Assembly (NCBI GenBank): GCA_009738435.1
Contig: CP046522.1
Span: 837,249-901,248, forward strand
Length of the DNA: 64,000 nt
Reading direction: 5' to 3'
From: Clostridium bovifaecis
GTDB taxonomy: Bacteria > Bacillota > Clostridia > Clostridiales > Clostridiaceae
This document shows, one piece after another, positions 27,811 through 37,631 of this stretch; the stretch's first letter is position 1; each line of letters opens with the position of its first letter. The notes under the pieces were generated by a model that saw only the letters and a list, made by a program, of their open reading frames with translations, was not told where the DNA came from and made no database searches. A program made the position numbers and the translations under genes.

Positions 27811-28447
27811 ATGAAGATGCAGAATTATATAAAAATACCAATGGATATTGAAAAGAGAAGTTTTGAAATTATTGGAGAGGAAATGGGACCTCATAATTTC
27901 AATGATAGAGAATTAAGCATAGTAAAGAGAGTAATTCATACTACTGCGGACTTTGATTATAAAAATATTATATATAAGAGAAGATGCCATTGACGAAGCA
28001 ATTGCTCTTTTAAAAAAAGGAGCAACTATATACACAGATACAAAGATGGCTCTATCGGGTATCAACAAAAGGGCTTTAAAAAGCTTGAATTGTGAAGTAA
28101 AGTGCTATGTGGATGATGAAGAAGTGGCTAAGATTGCAAAGGAAAGAGGAATAACTAGGTCCATGGCAGCAGTAGAAAAGGCAGCAAGTGATGGAGTAGA
28201 ATTCTTCGTATTTGGAAATGCTCCTACAGCATTATTTAGGCTTAAGGAATTAATTGGAGAAGGAAAGAGCAGTGCAAAGTTTATAATAGGAGCACCTATA
28301 GGTTTTGTGGGAGCTTCAGAATCAAAAGAAGAAGCAGAAAAGCTTCCACTTCCTATGATTACTATAAGGGGAAGAAAAGGAGGAAGCACTGTAGCTGCGG
28401 CTATTGTAAATGCACTCATGTACCTAATAGTTGATAGAGGTAACTAA
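27811..28447 (+). pseudogene. cbiC: Cobalt-precorrin-8 methylmutase, frameshifted
   Basis: The enzyme moving the C11 methyl to C12 is split over two frames: 27811 to about 27975 (up to VIHTTADFDYKNIIY, which holds the catalytic histidine) and from there to 28447 (REDAIDEAIALLKKGATIYTDT onward). The break is at 27966-27977 (ATTATATATAAG). One added TA restores IIYIREDAI and a normal 212-residue protein. As written the first product ends 11 residues after the catalytic region. It lies one base after cbiA, which carries the same kind of lesion. Confidence 0.88.
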
Positions 28448-28449
28448 AA

Positions 28450-29535
28450 ATGTTAGATATGTATGTAACCTTTGAGGGGAAAAAACTAAGATGTGGATAC
28501 ACTACAGGTTCCTGTGCAGCAGCGGCGTCTAAAGCTGCAACAGCTATACTCTATGGCAGGGAAGAAATGAAAGATATAAAAATAGATACTCCTAAGGGAA
28601 TTGAACTTACAATTCCAATAGAAAAGATAGTAAAGGGAGATAATTTTGTAGAGTGCTGTGTAATAAAAGATGGTGGAGACGATCCAGACGTTACTCATGG
28701 ATTAGAAATATGGTCAAGGGCAGAGAAAATCTCTAAGGGCTATGTTCTAAAAGGGGGAAAAGGTGTAGGAGTAGTTCAGGGGGAGGGCCTATACGTGAAA
28801 AAAGGTGAATGGGCCATAAATCCTGTACCACGAGCTATGATTGAAAAGGAAGTTAAAGAGGTTCTGCCGCATAATTGCGGAGTTGAAATTACCATATTTG
28901 TTCCTAAAGGTGAGGAAGTAGCTAAAAAGACTTTTAATCCAAGACTAAATATAATAGGCGGAATATCTATTTTAGGGACTACAGGAATTGTAACCCCAAT
29001 GTCTGATGAGGCACTCAGAGAATCCATAGCTCTAGAGATGAGACAAAAAATAGCAGACAAAGGATATAAGGATTTGATATTTGTATTTGGAAATATGGGA
29101 GAAGACAGGGCTAAACAGCTAAATTTAGATTTAGAAAAATCCGTAACCATATCCAACTTTGTAGGCTTTGCTTTAAATTCTGCCTTAGAAAACAACATAG
29201 ATAAAATTCTCATAGTAGGGCATATAGGAAAGCTCTGCAAGGTCGCTGCAGGCTGCTTTAACACTCACAGCAGAGTTTGCGATGTAAGAATGGAGGTTAT
29301 TGCTCTTGAATTAGCTTTAATTGGAGCACCAAGAGAGCTAGTTCAGGCAGTTTATAATGAAAAAACCACAGAAGGAGCTGTAAAGCTTATAGAGAATAAA
29401 TACAGTTCTATATATAAAACCATTGGTGAAAAGATAGAAAAGAGAATGAGACAGTTTACCTATGACAACATAGAGGTAGAAGCCATAATGTACTCTATGG
29501 ATAAAGGGATACTTTATGATGGAAGAAAGGAATAA
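28450..29535 (+). CDS. cbiD: Cobalt-precorrin-5B C1-methyltransferase
   Basis: Protein of 361 residues for SAM-dependent methylation at C1 in the anaerobic pathway. The N-terminal signature [18 protein letters not shown] is diagnostic, as is [18 protein letters not shown] and [16 protein letters not shown] follow. It starts two bases after cbiC. Length is normal. Confidence 0.93.
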   Translation: MLDMYVTFEGKKLRCGYTTGSCAAAASKAATAILYGREEMKDIKIDTPKGIELTIPIEKIVKGDNFVECCVIKDGGDDPDVTHGLEIWSRAEKISKGYVLKGGKGVGVVQGEGLYVKKGEWAINPVPRAMIEKEVKEVLPHNCGVEITIFVPKGEEVAKKTFNPRLNIIGGISILGTTGIVTPMSDEALRESIALEMRQKIADKGYKDLIFVFGNMGEDRAKQLNLDLEKSVTISNFVGFALNSALENNIDKILIVGHIGKLCKVAAGCFNTHSRVCDVRMEVIALELALIGAPRELVQAVYNEKTTEGAVKLIENKYSSIYKTIGEKIEKRMRQFTYDNIEVEAIMYSMDKGILYDGRKE

Positions 29536-29543
29536 AGGCTAAG

Positions 29544-30161
29544 ATGAAATTGAATATAGTAGGTATAGGTCCTGGTAATAAAAGATATATGCTGCCTATA
29601 GCCCTAGAGACAATGGAAAACAGTGATGTAGTCATTGGATTTAAAAGAGCTGTTGAAAGTGTGGATTTTGTTAAAACTAAAAAGCTTCAGGTAAATAGCT
29701 TAAAAGAGATTATAGACTTTGCACTAAATAATAAGGATAAGGTAATTTCTGTAATTGCCTCAGGGGACCCGACATTTTATGGAGTTACAGAATACATAAA
29801 AAGATACTATGAGGAAGATATAGAAGTAATACCTGGCCTAAGCTCCTTTCAATACTTTTTTGCAAAGTTAAGAAAGTCCTGGCAGGGAATTCCCTTAGGA
29901 AGTCTTCATGGAAGAGATGAAGATTTTATTGAAGTCGTAAAAAATAAAGCTGTATCCTTTTGGTTTACAGATAAAATTAACACTCCACAGGCTATAGCAA
30001 AAAGACTTATAGAAGAAGGAATTAATGGAAATATGTATATTGGCGAAAATCTGTCCTATGAGGATGAGAAGATAACTATTGTTGATTTAAAGAATGTTGT
30101 AAACATGAAATTTAGCCACCTCTCCATAGTTATTATAGAGAGAAAAGAGGAAGAGATATGA
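29544..30161 (+). CDS. cbiE: Cobalt-precorrin-7 C5-methyltransferase
   Basis: Tetrapyrrole methylase-fold enzyme of 205 residues. The N-terminal glycine loop is VGIGPGNKRYMLPIA, followed by VIASGDPTFYGV and VIPGLSSFQYFFAKL, the substrate and SAM sites. It overlaps the next gene, cbiT, by four bases; in some organisms the two are fused as CobL. Together they methylate C5 and C15 and remove the C12 acetate. Confidence 0.92.
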   Translation: MKLNIVGIGPGNKRYMLPIALETMENSDVVIGFKRAVESVDFVKTKKLQVNSLKEIIDFALNNKDKVISVIASGDPTFYGVTEYIKRYYEEDIEVIPGLSSFQYFFAKLRKSWQGIPLGSLHGRDEDFIEVVKNKAVSFWFTDKINTPQAIAKRLIEEGINGNMYIGENLSYEDEKITIVDLKNVVNMKFSHLSIVIIERKEEEI

Positions 30162-30718
30162 TTTATATTAAAGATGAAGAATTCATTAGAGGAAATTGTC
30201 CTATGACCAAGGAAGAAGTAAGAATATTAAGCATTGCTAAATTAGAATTAAAGCCTAACTATGTGGTGATAGATGTGGGAGCAGGAACAGGCTCTGTAAG
30301 CATTCAAATAAGCAAAATCTGCAGCGAAGGAAAGGTTATAGGAATAGAAAAGGATAAAGATGCCTTAGAGGTTTTATATAGAAATAAAGAAAAGTTCCAA
30401 GCAGATAACTTTGAAATAATAGAAGGAGAAGCCCTAGATATAGAAATATCAGAAAGCTTTGAGGGTGTTTTTATAGGGGGAAGCGGTGGAAATATTGAAA
30501 GCATTATAGAAAAGTATGATAAAATGCTTAAAACTAACCACAAAATGGTTTTAAACTTCATAACTTTAGATAATGTGTACAAGGCATTAAATAAGCTAAA
30601 AAACTTAGGATATAAAATTGAATGTTCACAGATTGCGGTAAGCAAAACTAAAGGACAAAGCCTTATGCTTATTGCAAACAATCCAATATTTATTGTTTCA
30701 GGTAAAAAGCAGGGCTAA
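30158..30718 (+). CDS. cbiT: Cobalt-precorrin-6B C15-methyltransferase (decarboxylating)
   Basis: Class I SAM methyltransferase of 186 residues. The N-terminal RGNCPMTKEEVRI motif is specific to CbiT, and VIDVGAGTGSVSIQI is the SAM-binding loop. VFIGGSGGNIESII is also typical. ATGA overlap with cbiE indicates translational coupling. Confidence 0.92.
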   Translation: MIYIKDEEFIRGNCPMTKEEVRILSIAKLELKPNYVVIDVGAGTGSVSIQISKICSEGKVIGIEKDKDALEVLYRNKEKFQADNFEIIEGEALDIEISESFEGVFIGGSGGNIESIIEKYDKMLKTNHKMVLNFITLDNVYKALNKLKNLGYKIECSQIAVSKTKGQSLMLIANNPIFIVSGKKQG

Positions 30719-30738
30719 TTAGATGGAGGAGGATCAAT

Positions 30739-31404
30739 ATGGCTAAATTATACGGAATTGGTGTAGGACCAGGAGATAAGGAACTTATCACATTAAAGGC
30801 AGTTAGAGTTATAAAAAGCTGCGATGTTATAGTGGTACCAAGTGCCATGTCAGGGGGAAAGAGCATTGCCTTCGAGATAGCTGAGGACTTTATAAGAAAG
30901 GAATCAGAAATACTTATAAAACACTTTCCTATGGGAGGAGAAGAGCAGGAACAGAAGATATATGAAGCCTTTGAAGCAATAGAAGAAAAATTAAGAAATG
31001 GGAAGGATGTAGCTTTCTTAACTATAGGAGATCCCTTCGTATACAGTACTTATATATACTTACTGAAATATGTTGAAGAAAAAGGCTATGAAACGGAAAC
31101 AGTACCTGGAATAACTTCCTTCTCTGCCTGTGCAAGCCTTGCAAAGGAACCATTGGTAATAGGAGATGAACCTCTTATTATCATACCTTCAAACCAGATA
31201 GATACCATTGAAGATGAAAAGAATTTAGTAATAATGAAGGTATATAAAAATGAGAAGAAGGTTATTGAAAGATTAGAGGAAAAAGGCTTTGAATATGTAT
31301 ATGTAAAAAGAGCTGGAAGAGATGGACAAGAAGTTATAAGAGACAGAGAAAGAATTTTAGAAAGCAGAGATTATATGTCTTTAATAATAGCTCATAGAAA
31401 ATAG
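30739..31404 (+). CDS. cbiL: Cobalt-factor-II C20-methyltransferase
   Basis: Tetrapyrrole methylase of 221 residues, expected to methylate C20 of cobalt-sirohydrochlorin, the first ring methylation after cobalt insertion. GIGVGPGDKELITLKAVRVI at the N-terminus, FLTIGDPFVYSTYIYL and TVPGITSFSACAS are the conserved sites. GGAGGA precedes the ATG. Length is slightly short of the common 230 residues but complete. Confidence 0.92.
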   Translation: MAKLYGIGVGPGDKELITLKAVRVIKSCDVIVVPSAMSGGKSIAFEIAEDFIRKESEILIKHFPMGGEEQEQKIYEAFEAIEEKLRNGKDVAFLTIGDPFVYSTYIYLLKYVEEKGYETETVPGITSFSACASLAKEPLVIGDEPLIIIPSNQIDTIEDEKNLVIMKVYKNEKKVIERLEEKGFEYVYVKRAGRDGQEVIRDRERILESRDYMSLIIAHRK

Positions 31405-31429
31405 CAAAATAGCTATAAGGAGGAGTACT

Positions 31430-32182
31430 ATGGTTTACTTTATTGGAGCAGGTCCAGGAGACGTGGACTTAATAACGGTTAAGGGCAGAAGAATACTAGA
31501 ACAGGCAGATGTGGTGATATATGCAGGTTCCTTGGTCAACAATAGGCATTTAGACTTTTGCAAGGAGTATGTTGAAACCTACAATTCAGCTTCCATGACT
31601 CTAGGAGAGGTAATAGAAGTTATGAGAAAAGCAGAAGAGAAAGGAAAACTAACTGTAAGACTTCATACTGGAGATCCATCCATATATGGTGCTATTAAGG
31701 AGCAGATGGATGAATTAGAAAAGTATAGCATAAGCTATGAAGTGGTGCCAGGGGTTAGCTCCTTTACTGGAGCTGCAGCTGCTATAAAAAAGGAATTTAC
31801 ACTACCTTCTGTAAGTCAAACCGTTATACTTACAAGAATTGAAGGAAGAACTCCAGTACCTAAGGAGCAGGACTTAGAAATACTAGCAAGATGCAATGCA
31901 TCCATGGCAATATTCTTATCCATAGGCATGATTGATAAGGTAGTGGAAAAATTAAAGAAGGGCTATGGAAGAAACGTTCCTATAGCTGTAGTAGAAAAGG
32001 CTACCTGGGAAGATGAGAGGATAATAATTGGTACTTTAGATGATATTGAAGAGAAAGTAAAGGAAGCCAACATAACTAAATTTGCACAAATACTAGTAGG
32101 AGATTTTATAGATTGTGACTATGATAAAAGTCTTTTATATGATAAAAGATTTACTCATATGTTTAGGCAGGGTGAAAAATGA
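31430..32182 (+). CDS. cbiF: Cobalt-precorrin-4 C11-methyltransferase
   Basis: Tetrapyrrole methylase of 250 residues. FIGAGPGDVDLITVKGRRIL, VIYAGSLVN, RLHTGDPSIYGAI and VPGVSSFTGAAAAIKKEFTLP are strongly conserved CbiF/CobM motifs. An AAGGAGGAG site precedes the ATG. Its stop overlaps the cbiG start by four bases. Confidence 0.94.
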   Translation: MVYFIGAGPGDVDLITVKGRRILEQADVVIYAGSLVNNRHLDFCKEYVETYNSASMTLGEVIEVMRKAEEKGKLTVRLHTGDPSIYGAIKEQMDELEKYSISYEVVPGVSSFTGAAAAIKKEFTLPSVSQTVILTRIEGRTPVPKEQDLEILARCNASMAIFLSIGMIDKVVEKLKKGYGRNVPIAVVEKATWEDERIIIGTLDDIEEKVKEANITKFAQILVGDFIDCDYDKSLLYDKRFTHMFRQGEK

Positions 32183-33183
32183 AGATTGCAGGGGTAACTT
32201 TTACATCCCAAGGTAAAAAAATAATTGAAAAGTTAAGAGAGCACATGGAAATCTATCATTATTATAAAGATAAGAATTCAAATTTCAATATAAAAACCTT
32301 AGGGAAAAAGTTGATGAAGGAATACGAAGCTATAATATTCATAGGCGCTGCTGGAATTGCTGTTAGAACTATAGCTCCATTCATTACAACTAAGGATAAA
32401 GATCCTGCTGTTTTGGTTATAGATAATGAGGGGAAGTTTGTAATATCCCTCTTAAGCGGTCACTTAGGAGGAGCTAATGAGCTTACATTAAAGGTAAGCA
32501 ATATACTAAAGGCGCAGCCAGTAATCACTACAGCCACAGACAGCTTTGGCATAGAAGCCCCAGACATCATAGCTAAAAAAAACAACTACGTAATAGAAGA
32601 CTTATCTAAAGCAAAGAATATTTCAGCCTTGTTAGTTAAAGGGGAAAAGGTAGGATTTTTAAATGATGAAGCCCCTAGTTATTTGCCTTCAGGTTATGTA
32701 AGACTTAACAGAAATGAGAAGGAGCTAAAAGGGCTAGTTCATATAACTAATAAGAAAATTCATCCAAAGGCTGTAGGTTTATCTAAAGATATAACAACAT
32801 TAAAGCTCATTAAGAAAAACATAATCCTTGGCATAGGCTGCAGAAAGAATTATAGTTCAGAGAAAATGTTAAACTATGTAGAAAAAATATTGAATGAATA
32901 CAATATAGATACTACAGCTATAAAGCTTATAACAACTGTAGAGGTTAAGAAAAATGAAGAGGCAATACTAAAGCTAGCAGAAACTTGTAATTGTCCAATT
33001 AAAATTTGGACAATAGATGATATAAAGACTGTGCAGCATAAGTTCAAAGGCAGTGATTTTGTAGAAAAAACTTTAGGAATCAGATCAGTCTGCCAGCCAT
33101 CTGTGGATTTGTGTGGAGCAAGAATACTAGTAGATAAAATAGCTTGTGATGGAATGACACTTTGCATAGGGGAAGGAGAGTAA
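32179..33183 (+). CDS. cbiG: Cobalt-precorrin-5A hydrolase
   Basis: Protein of 334 residues that opens the ring-A delta-lactone and releases acetaldehyde, in step with CbiF. Family motifs are IFIGAAGIAVRTIAPFI, SLLSGHLGGANELT, TATDSFGIEAPD and, in the C-terminal domain, NIILGIGCRKNYSSEKM. Start overlaps the cbiF stop. Length is normal. Confidence 0.93.
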   Translation: MKIAGVTFTSQGKKIIEKLREHMEIYHYYKDKNSNFNIKTLGKKLMKEYEAIIFIGAAGIAVRTIAPFITTKDKDPAVLVIDNEGKFVISLLSGHLGGANELTLKVSNILKAQPVITTATDSFGIEAPDIIAKKNNYVIEDLSKAKNISALLVKGEKVGFLNDEAPSYLPSGYVRLNRNEKELKGLVHITNKKIHPKAVGLSKDITTLKLIKKNIILGIGCRKNYSSEKMLNYVEKILNEYNIDTTAIKLITTVEVKKNEEAILKLAETCNCPIKIWTIDDIKTVQHKFKGSDFVEKTLGIRSVCQPSVDLCGARILVDKIACDGMTLCIGEGE

Positions 33184-33185
33184 GG

Positions 33186-33983
33186 ATGATAGGACTTATA
33201 TTAGGCACCAGTGAGGGAAAGGAAATACTTTCAAAATTAAACGTATTTACTGAGGACATTTTTGTAACTACTGCTACTTCCTATGGTGGAGAATTACTAA
33301 AGGATTATAAGTATAAGCATATAAATAGCTCTCCCCTTACAAAGGAAGGGTTAAAGGAGCATTTAATTAAGCATAAGGTTTCAATATTGGTAGATGCTGC
33401 TCATCCTTACGCTGTAGAAATAAGGAAAAATACCAGAGAAATTTGCAAAGAGTTAAAGATAGAATACTTAAGATATGAAAGGCCTTCTGTTATAGAAGAA
33501 TATTTAAAGAATGATAATATAAAGCTAATAAATTCTATAGAGGATATAAAAGATTTAGTAATTGAAAATAAGATACAAGGAACTATACTAAATACCACTG
33601 GAAGTAGAAATGTAGATAAGTTCATAAAACTTGGACTTGAAAACAGAATAATACACAGAGTTCTTCCGACCATAGAGTCCTTAGAAAAGTGCCTAAATTG
33701 TGGAGTTAAGGTTGAGAATATTGTTGCAGTGAAGGGGCCAATAGGATTAGATCTTAATATTGGATTTATAAAGGAATATAAGGTAGAAGCTTTAGTACTT
33801 AAAGACAGCGGTACTGCTGGAGGTACAGAGGAAAAACTTAAAGCAGCTATACAAGAAGGAGTAATGGCTTTGGTTTTGAAAAGAAAAGATACAGATAACG
33901 CAGAAAATAATTTCAGTGATATAGATAAACTTATTACACACATTAAGAAAGGAAGAAGTAAATGGGAAAATTATACGTTATAG
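33186..33983 (+). CDS. cbiJ: Cobalt-precorrin-6A reductase
   Basis: Enzyme of about 265 residues reducing a double bond of the macrocycle (CobK/CbiJ family). The N-terminus IGLILGTSEGKEIL and later VDAAHPYA, NTTGSRNVDKF and LKDSGTAGGTEEKLKA are family features. ATG 33186 is taken, two bases after the cbiG stop and after AAGGAGAGTAAGG; an in-frame ATG at 33162 lies inside cbiG and gives a tail unlike the family. Overlaps cbiH by 22 bases. Confidence 0.9.
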   Translation: MIGLILGTSEGKEILSKLNVFTEDIFVTTATSYGGELLKDYKYKHINSSPLTKEGLKEHLIKHKVSILVDAAHPYAVEIRKNTREICKELKIEYLRYERPSVIEEYLKNDNIKLINSIEDIKDLVIENKIQGTILNTTGSRNVDKFIKLGLENRIIHRVLPTIESLEKCLNCGVKVENIVAVKGPIGLDLNIGFIKEYKVEALVLKDSGTAGGTEEKLKAAIQEGVMALVLKRKDTDNAENNFSDIDKLITHIKKGRSKWENYTL

Positions 33984-34687
33984 GCATTGGACCTGGTGGA
34001 AGTGAACATATGACACTAAAGGCTCGGGCTGCTATCGAAGAGAGCAATATTATTGTAGGATATATAAAGTATATTGATATGATAAAAGATTTGATAAAGG
34101 ATAAAACCATATATTCTAATGGAATGATGGGAGAAGAAGAACGCTGTAGAGAGGCACTAAGGCTCAGTAAAGATAATATAGTATCTGTAATAAGCACTGG
34201 AGACAGCGGTATCTACGGAATGGCAGGACTTATATTAGAATTAGCGGATGAAATGGAAAGAAAAAATATAGAGGTTATACCAGGGGTTACAGCTTCCTCA
34301 GCAGCGGCTTCAATAGTGGGAGCACCTCTTATGCATGATAACTGCAACATAAGCTTAAGTGACTTAATGACACCTTATGAACTTATAAAGAAAAGGGTGG
34401 AGGCAGCGGCCTTCGCAGATTTTATAATTTCTTTTTATAATCCTAGAAGTAAGGGAAGACCTAATTATTTAAGGGAAGCCATAGAGATAATAAAAAAATA
34501 TAGAAATTCAGATACACCAGTTGCTGTAGTTAAAAATGCTTTAAGAGATGGTGAGGAAGCATCCTTATTTACATTAGAAACTTTTGATGACAGTATAGTG
34601 GACATGTTGTCTATAGTTATAGTTGGAAATAGCCAAACTTACATAAAGGGAGGTAAGATGATTACTCCAAGAGGATATTTTCAATGA
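33962..34687 (+). CDS. cbiH: Cobalt-factor-III C17-methyltransferase
   Basis: Tetrapyrrole methylase of 241 residues that methylates C17 with ring contraction. YVIGIGPGGSEHMTLKARAAI, VISTGDSGIYGMAGLILEL, VIPGVTASSAAAS and DLMTPYELIKKRV are conserved CbiH/CobJ motifs. It begins inside the end of cbiJ after AAAGGAAG. It lacks the extra C-terminal Fe-S domain present in some CbiH60-type proteins. Confidence 0.93.
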   Translation: MGKLYVIGIGPGGSEHMTLKARAAIEESNIIVGYIKYIDMIKDLIKDKTIYSNGMMGEEERCREALRLSKDNIVSVISTGDSGIYGMAGLILELADEMERKNIEVIPGVTASSAAASIVGAPLMHDNCNISLSDLMTPYELIKKRVEAAAFADFIISFYNPRSKGRPNYLREAIEIIKKYRNSDTPVAVVKNALRDGEEASLFTLETFDDSIVDMLSIVIVGNSQTYIKGGKMITPRGYFQ

Positions 34688-34759
34688 TACTTTTCGCAGG
34701 GGCTAGATCATTGCTAAAAATTAATGTAGGGCTGGCTTTTGAGATTGGAGGTGGAAATA

Positions 34760-35692
34760 TTGGATATAATGTTGGCTGTTATAATTGATTGGATAATAGG
34801 AGATCCACGCTGGTTTCCTCACCCAGTTATTTATATGGGAAAGCTCATATCCTATCTTGATAAAACGGGAAGAAAGCTTTGTAAAACTGATGATAGCATA
34901 AGAACTTTTGGAGGATTTATTGTCTTAGTAGTAGCTTCCTTAAGTTTTATAATTCCTTTTGCTTTGCTTTGGAAAGTACAGGATATACCATGGCTTTATC
35001 ACATGATTAATGTGTTTATACTATGGACTACCCTTGCTGCTAAATCTTTAAAAGTAGAGGCTAAGAAGGTTTATTATTCACTAAAGAATGGAGATTTACA
35101 GGATGCTAGGGTCAAGCTTTCCTATATAGTAGGCAGGGATACTTCAGCATTAGATGAAAAAGAAATCATAAGGGCAGATGTGGAGACAGTGGCTGAAAAC
35201 ACATCTGATGGAGTTATAGCCCCTCTTATATACGCTATTATTGGGGGAGCACCCCTTGCCATGATGTATAAGGGGGTAAATACCATGGACTCTATGCTTG
35301 GCTACATGAATGAAAAATATAGATATATTGGCTTCTTTCCAGCAAAGGTAGATGATGTATTCAACTTTATACCTGCAAGAATAACTGGAGTTTTAATGTG
35401 TTTAACCGCATTTTTAGTAAAGGGTAATATAATAGAAAGTCTTAAGATAATGGTAAGAGATAGAAAAAATCATAAAAGTCCAAATTGTGCTTATCCAGAA
35501 GGTGCTGCTGCTGGAGCCATGAGGATTCAATTAGGCGGTACTAATGTTTATTTTGGAGAAGTGGTATACAAGCCTACTATTGGAGATAAGAAACAGGACC
35601 TAAATTTTGAACACATAAATGATTCAGTTAAGTTGATGTATTCAGCTGAAATATTAGGGCTAATAATTTATGCTATTGCAGTTTTTCTATAA
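34760..35692 (+). CDS. cbiB: Adenosylcobinamide-phosphate synthase
   Basis: Membrane enzyme of about 310 residues attaching aminopropanol phosphate to adenosylcobyric acid. The N-terminal AVIIDWIIGDPRWFPHPV, the VAENTSDGVIAPL motif and SPNCAYPEGAAAGAM are diagnostic; several hydrophobic segments are present. GGAGGTGG at 34747-34754 points to TTG 34760 (or ATG 34769) rather than TTG 34739. A gap of about 70 bases separates it from cbiH, holding no other gene. Confidence 0.9.
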   Translation: MDIMLAVIIDWIIGDPRWFPHPVIYMGKLISYLDKTGRKLCKTDDSIRTFGGFIVLVVASLSFIIPFALLWKVQDIPWLYHMINVFILWTTLAAKSLKVEAKKVYYSLKNGDLQDARVKLSYIVGRDTSALDEKEIIRADVETVAENTSDGVIAPLIYAIIGGAPLAMMYKGVNTMDSMLGYMNEKYRYIGFFPAKVDDVFNFIPARITGVLMCLTAFLVKGNIIESLKIMVRDRKNHKSPNCAYPEGAAAGAMRIQLGGTNVYFGEVVYKPTIGDKKQDLNFEHINDSVKLMYSAEILGLIIYAIAVFL

Positions 35693-35744
35693 ATTACAGA
35701 AGTGAAGTAGGATTATGTAGATTTAAAAAAGAAAAGGTGATTAA

Positions 35745-36839
35745 ATGGAGCATGGTGGAGACATATATACAGAAGGAATTTTAAAGGGAAGAGAAATTAT
35801 AGATTTTAGTTCAAATATAAATCCTCTAGGAGTTCCTGAAAGTTTTAAAGCTCATATAGGTGAGGCACTAGAAGCAGCAGAAAGATATCCTGATATTAAG
35901 TATAGAAAGTTAAAAGAATACATAGTCGATTATTTAAAGTTTAGCGGGGATTATTTTAGAAGTGATTTAAAAAGTTCATGGGAATTAAGTATAGATGAAG
36001 GGAATATAGCTCTTGGCAATGGAGCAGCAGAGATTATAGATTTAGTAATAAGCTGTTTTAAGAGTATATGTATAGTGGTGCCCTCTTTCATAGAATACGA
36101 AAAAAGTGCATTAAAGTGGCAGGTAAGTGTTGGGTACTCTAAATTAACAGAGGACATGAATTATAATTATGAAGATATTTTTTCAAAAATGCAAAATGTA
36201 GAAGCACTTATAATAGGAAATCCCAATAATCCTAATGGCGGAGTTATAGACAAAGAAAAGTTTAAAATAATATTAAATTACTGTGAAGAGAACAATAAAA
36301 AAGTTATTATAGATGAAGCCTTTATTGAATTTACAGGGAAAAGGGGCTTTAGCTTTATAGAGTTTTTAAATTACAAGTGTGTGTTTATAATAAGAGCTCT
36401 TACTAAGTTCTATGCTATGCCAGGCATAAGGATGGGGTATGGCTTATGCAAGGATGAAAACTTAATAAATAATATAAGGAAGATGCAAAACCCTTGGAAT
36501 ATAAATTGTTTTGCAGAAACTGCAGCTAAATATGTGTTAAAGGATTTTCAATATATAGAAAGGTCTTTAGAGTGGGTAGAAGAAGAAAGAGATTTTATGT
36601 TTAGTAATCTAAAATCAATAGATGCAATAGAGAAAGTTTATACAACCTATAGCAATTTTATATTATGCAAGCTAAAAGATTTAGACTGTCATAGGCTTTA
36701 TGGCTTATCAATGAAAAGTGGAATAGCTATAAGAAAATGCCATAACTTTAAAGGTCTTAATGAATATTATGTGAGATTTGCCATAAAGGATAGAAAAAAT
36801 AATAGGAAGCTTATAGAATTTTTGAAGTCCGTGAAGTAG
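35745..36839 (+). CDS. cobD: L-threonine-O-3-phosphate decarboxylase
   Basis: PLP-dependent enzyme of 364 residues, aminotransferase fold type I, related to histidinol-phosphate aminotransferase. It makes (R)-1-amino-2-propanol phosphate for CbiB. MEHGGDIYTEG at the start, FSSNINPLGVP, GNPNNPNGG, and the PLP lysine in RALTKFYAMPGIRMGYG are seen. Its place between cbiB and the cobalt transporter, with a threonine kinase later in the operon, supports CobD over HisC. Confidence 0.9.
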   Translation: MEHGGDIYTEGILKGREIIDFSSNINPLGVPESFKAHIGEALEAAERYPDIKYRKLKEYIVDYLKFSGDYFRSDLKSSWELSIDEGNIALGNGAAEIIDLVISCFKSICIVVPSFIEYEKSALKWQVSVGYSKLTEDMNYNYEDIFSKMQNVEALIIGNPNNPNGGVIDKEKFKIILNYCEENNKKVIIDEAFIEFTGKRGFSFIEFLNYKCVFIIRALTKFYAMPGIRMGYGLCKDENLINNIRKMQNPWNINCFAETAAKYVLKDFQYIERSLEWVEEERDFMFSNLKSIDAIEKVYTTYSNFILCKLKDLDCHRLYGLSMKSGIAIRKCHNFKGLNEYYVRFAIKDRKNNRKLIEFLKSVK

Positions 36840-36908
36840 ATAAAAAGAATTCTTAGAAAAGATAAATCAAATATAAAACAGGAATTATTATGTAAAATGG
36901 GGGATATT

Positions 36909-37628
36909 ATGAGTAAAAAATATATTTTCATCATGTGTATTGCACTAACATTTAGTTTAAGTACTAACGCATATGCAATGCATATAGCGGAGGGCTTTCT
37001 ACCACCAGTCTGGAGTGAAGTGTACTTTGTACTTGCAGCTCCTTTTGTAATTAAAGGAATTAGGCAAATAAGAAAAGGGACAAGAAATAAAAAGGATTTA
37101 AAAATGCTTTTAGGTCTAGCTGCGGCATACTGCTTTGTACTGTCTGCCATGAAACTGCCATCTGTTACAGGAAGCACATCTCATCCTACAGGAACAGGAC
37201 TTGGAGCTATAATTTTTGGACCATTTGTTACTAGTGTAGTATCTGTAATAGTTCTTCTATTTCAAGCACTACTACTAGCTCATGGAGGTATAACAACTTT
37301 AGGTGCTAACGTGTTTTCAATGGGAATAGTAGGACCTATAATCTCTTATTTAGTGTTCATAGGACTAAAAAGTAAAAATAAGAAGGCAGCTGTATTTTTA
37401 GCTGCTATGCTTGGAGATTTAACTACTTATTTAGTTACATCAATACAATTAGCCTTAGCTTTTCCAAGTACAACAGGTGGAGTATTACATGCTTTTATAA
37501 AGTTTGTTTCAATATTTGCCATAACTCAAATTCCACTAGCTATAGTAGAAGGAATAATTACAAGTATAATATTTGAATTTGTAGAAAAGTCAGCATCTAA
37601 AGAACTTAAGGATTTAAGTGAGGTGTAG
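36909..37628 (+). CDS. cbiM: Cobalt ECF transporter S component CbiM
   Basis: Membrane protein of about 239 residues that binds Co2+ from outside. A signal-peptide-like stretch (residues 1-22) ends at AYA, after which the mature protein begins MHIAEGFLP, the family's metal-binding N-terminus. MKLPSVTGSTSHPTGTGLGA, the second metal-site region, is intact. ATG 36909 follows GGGGGA at good distance; ATG 36897 overlaps that site. Works with CbiN and CbiQ. Confidence 0.93.
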   Translation: MSKKYIFIMCIALTFSLSTNAYAMHIAEGFLPPVWSEVYFVLAAPFVIKGIRQIRKGTRNKKDLKMLLGLAAAYCFVLSAMKLPSVTGSTSHPTGTGLGAIIFGPFVTSVVSVIVLLFQALLLAHGGITTLGANVFSMGIVGPIISYLVFIGLKSKNKKAAVFLAAMLGDLTTYLVTSIQLALAFPSTTGGVLHAFIKFVSIFAITQIPLAIVEGIITSIIFEFVEKSASKELKDLSEV

Positions 37629-37631
37629 AAA

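Noticed and set aside
28776..29264. Long minus-strand open frame opposite cbiD (and similar ones opposite cobT, cbiJ, cbiT and cbiC)
   Set aside because: They mirror strongly conserved plus-strand genes, have no ribosome binding sites, and their compositions are those expected of shadow frames in AT-rich coding DNA.
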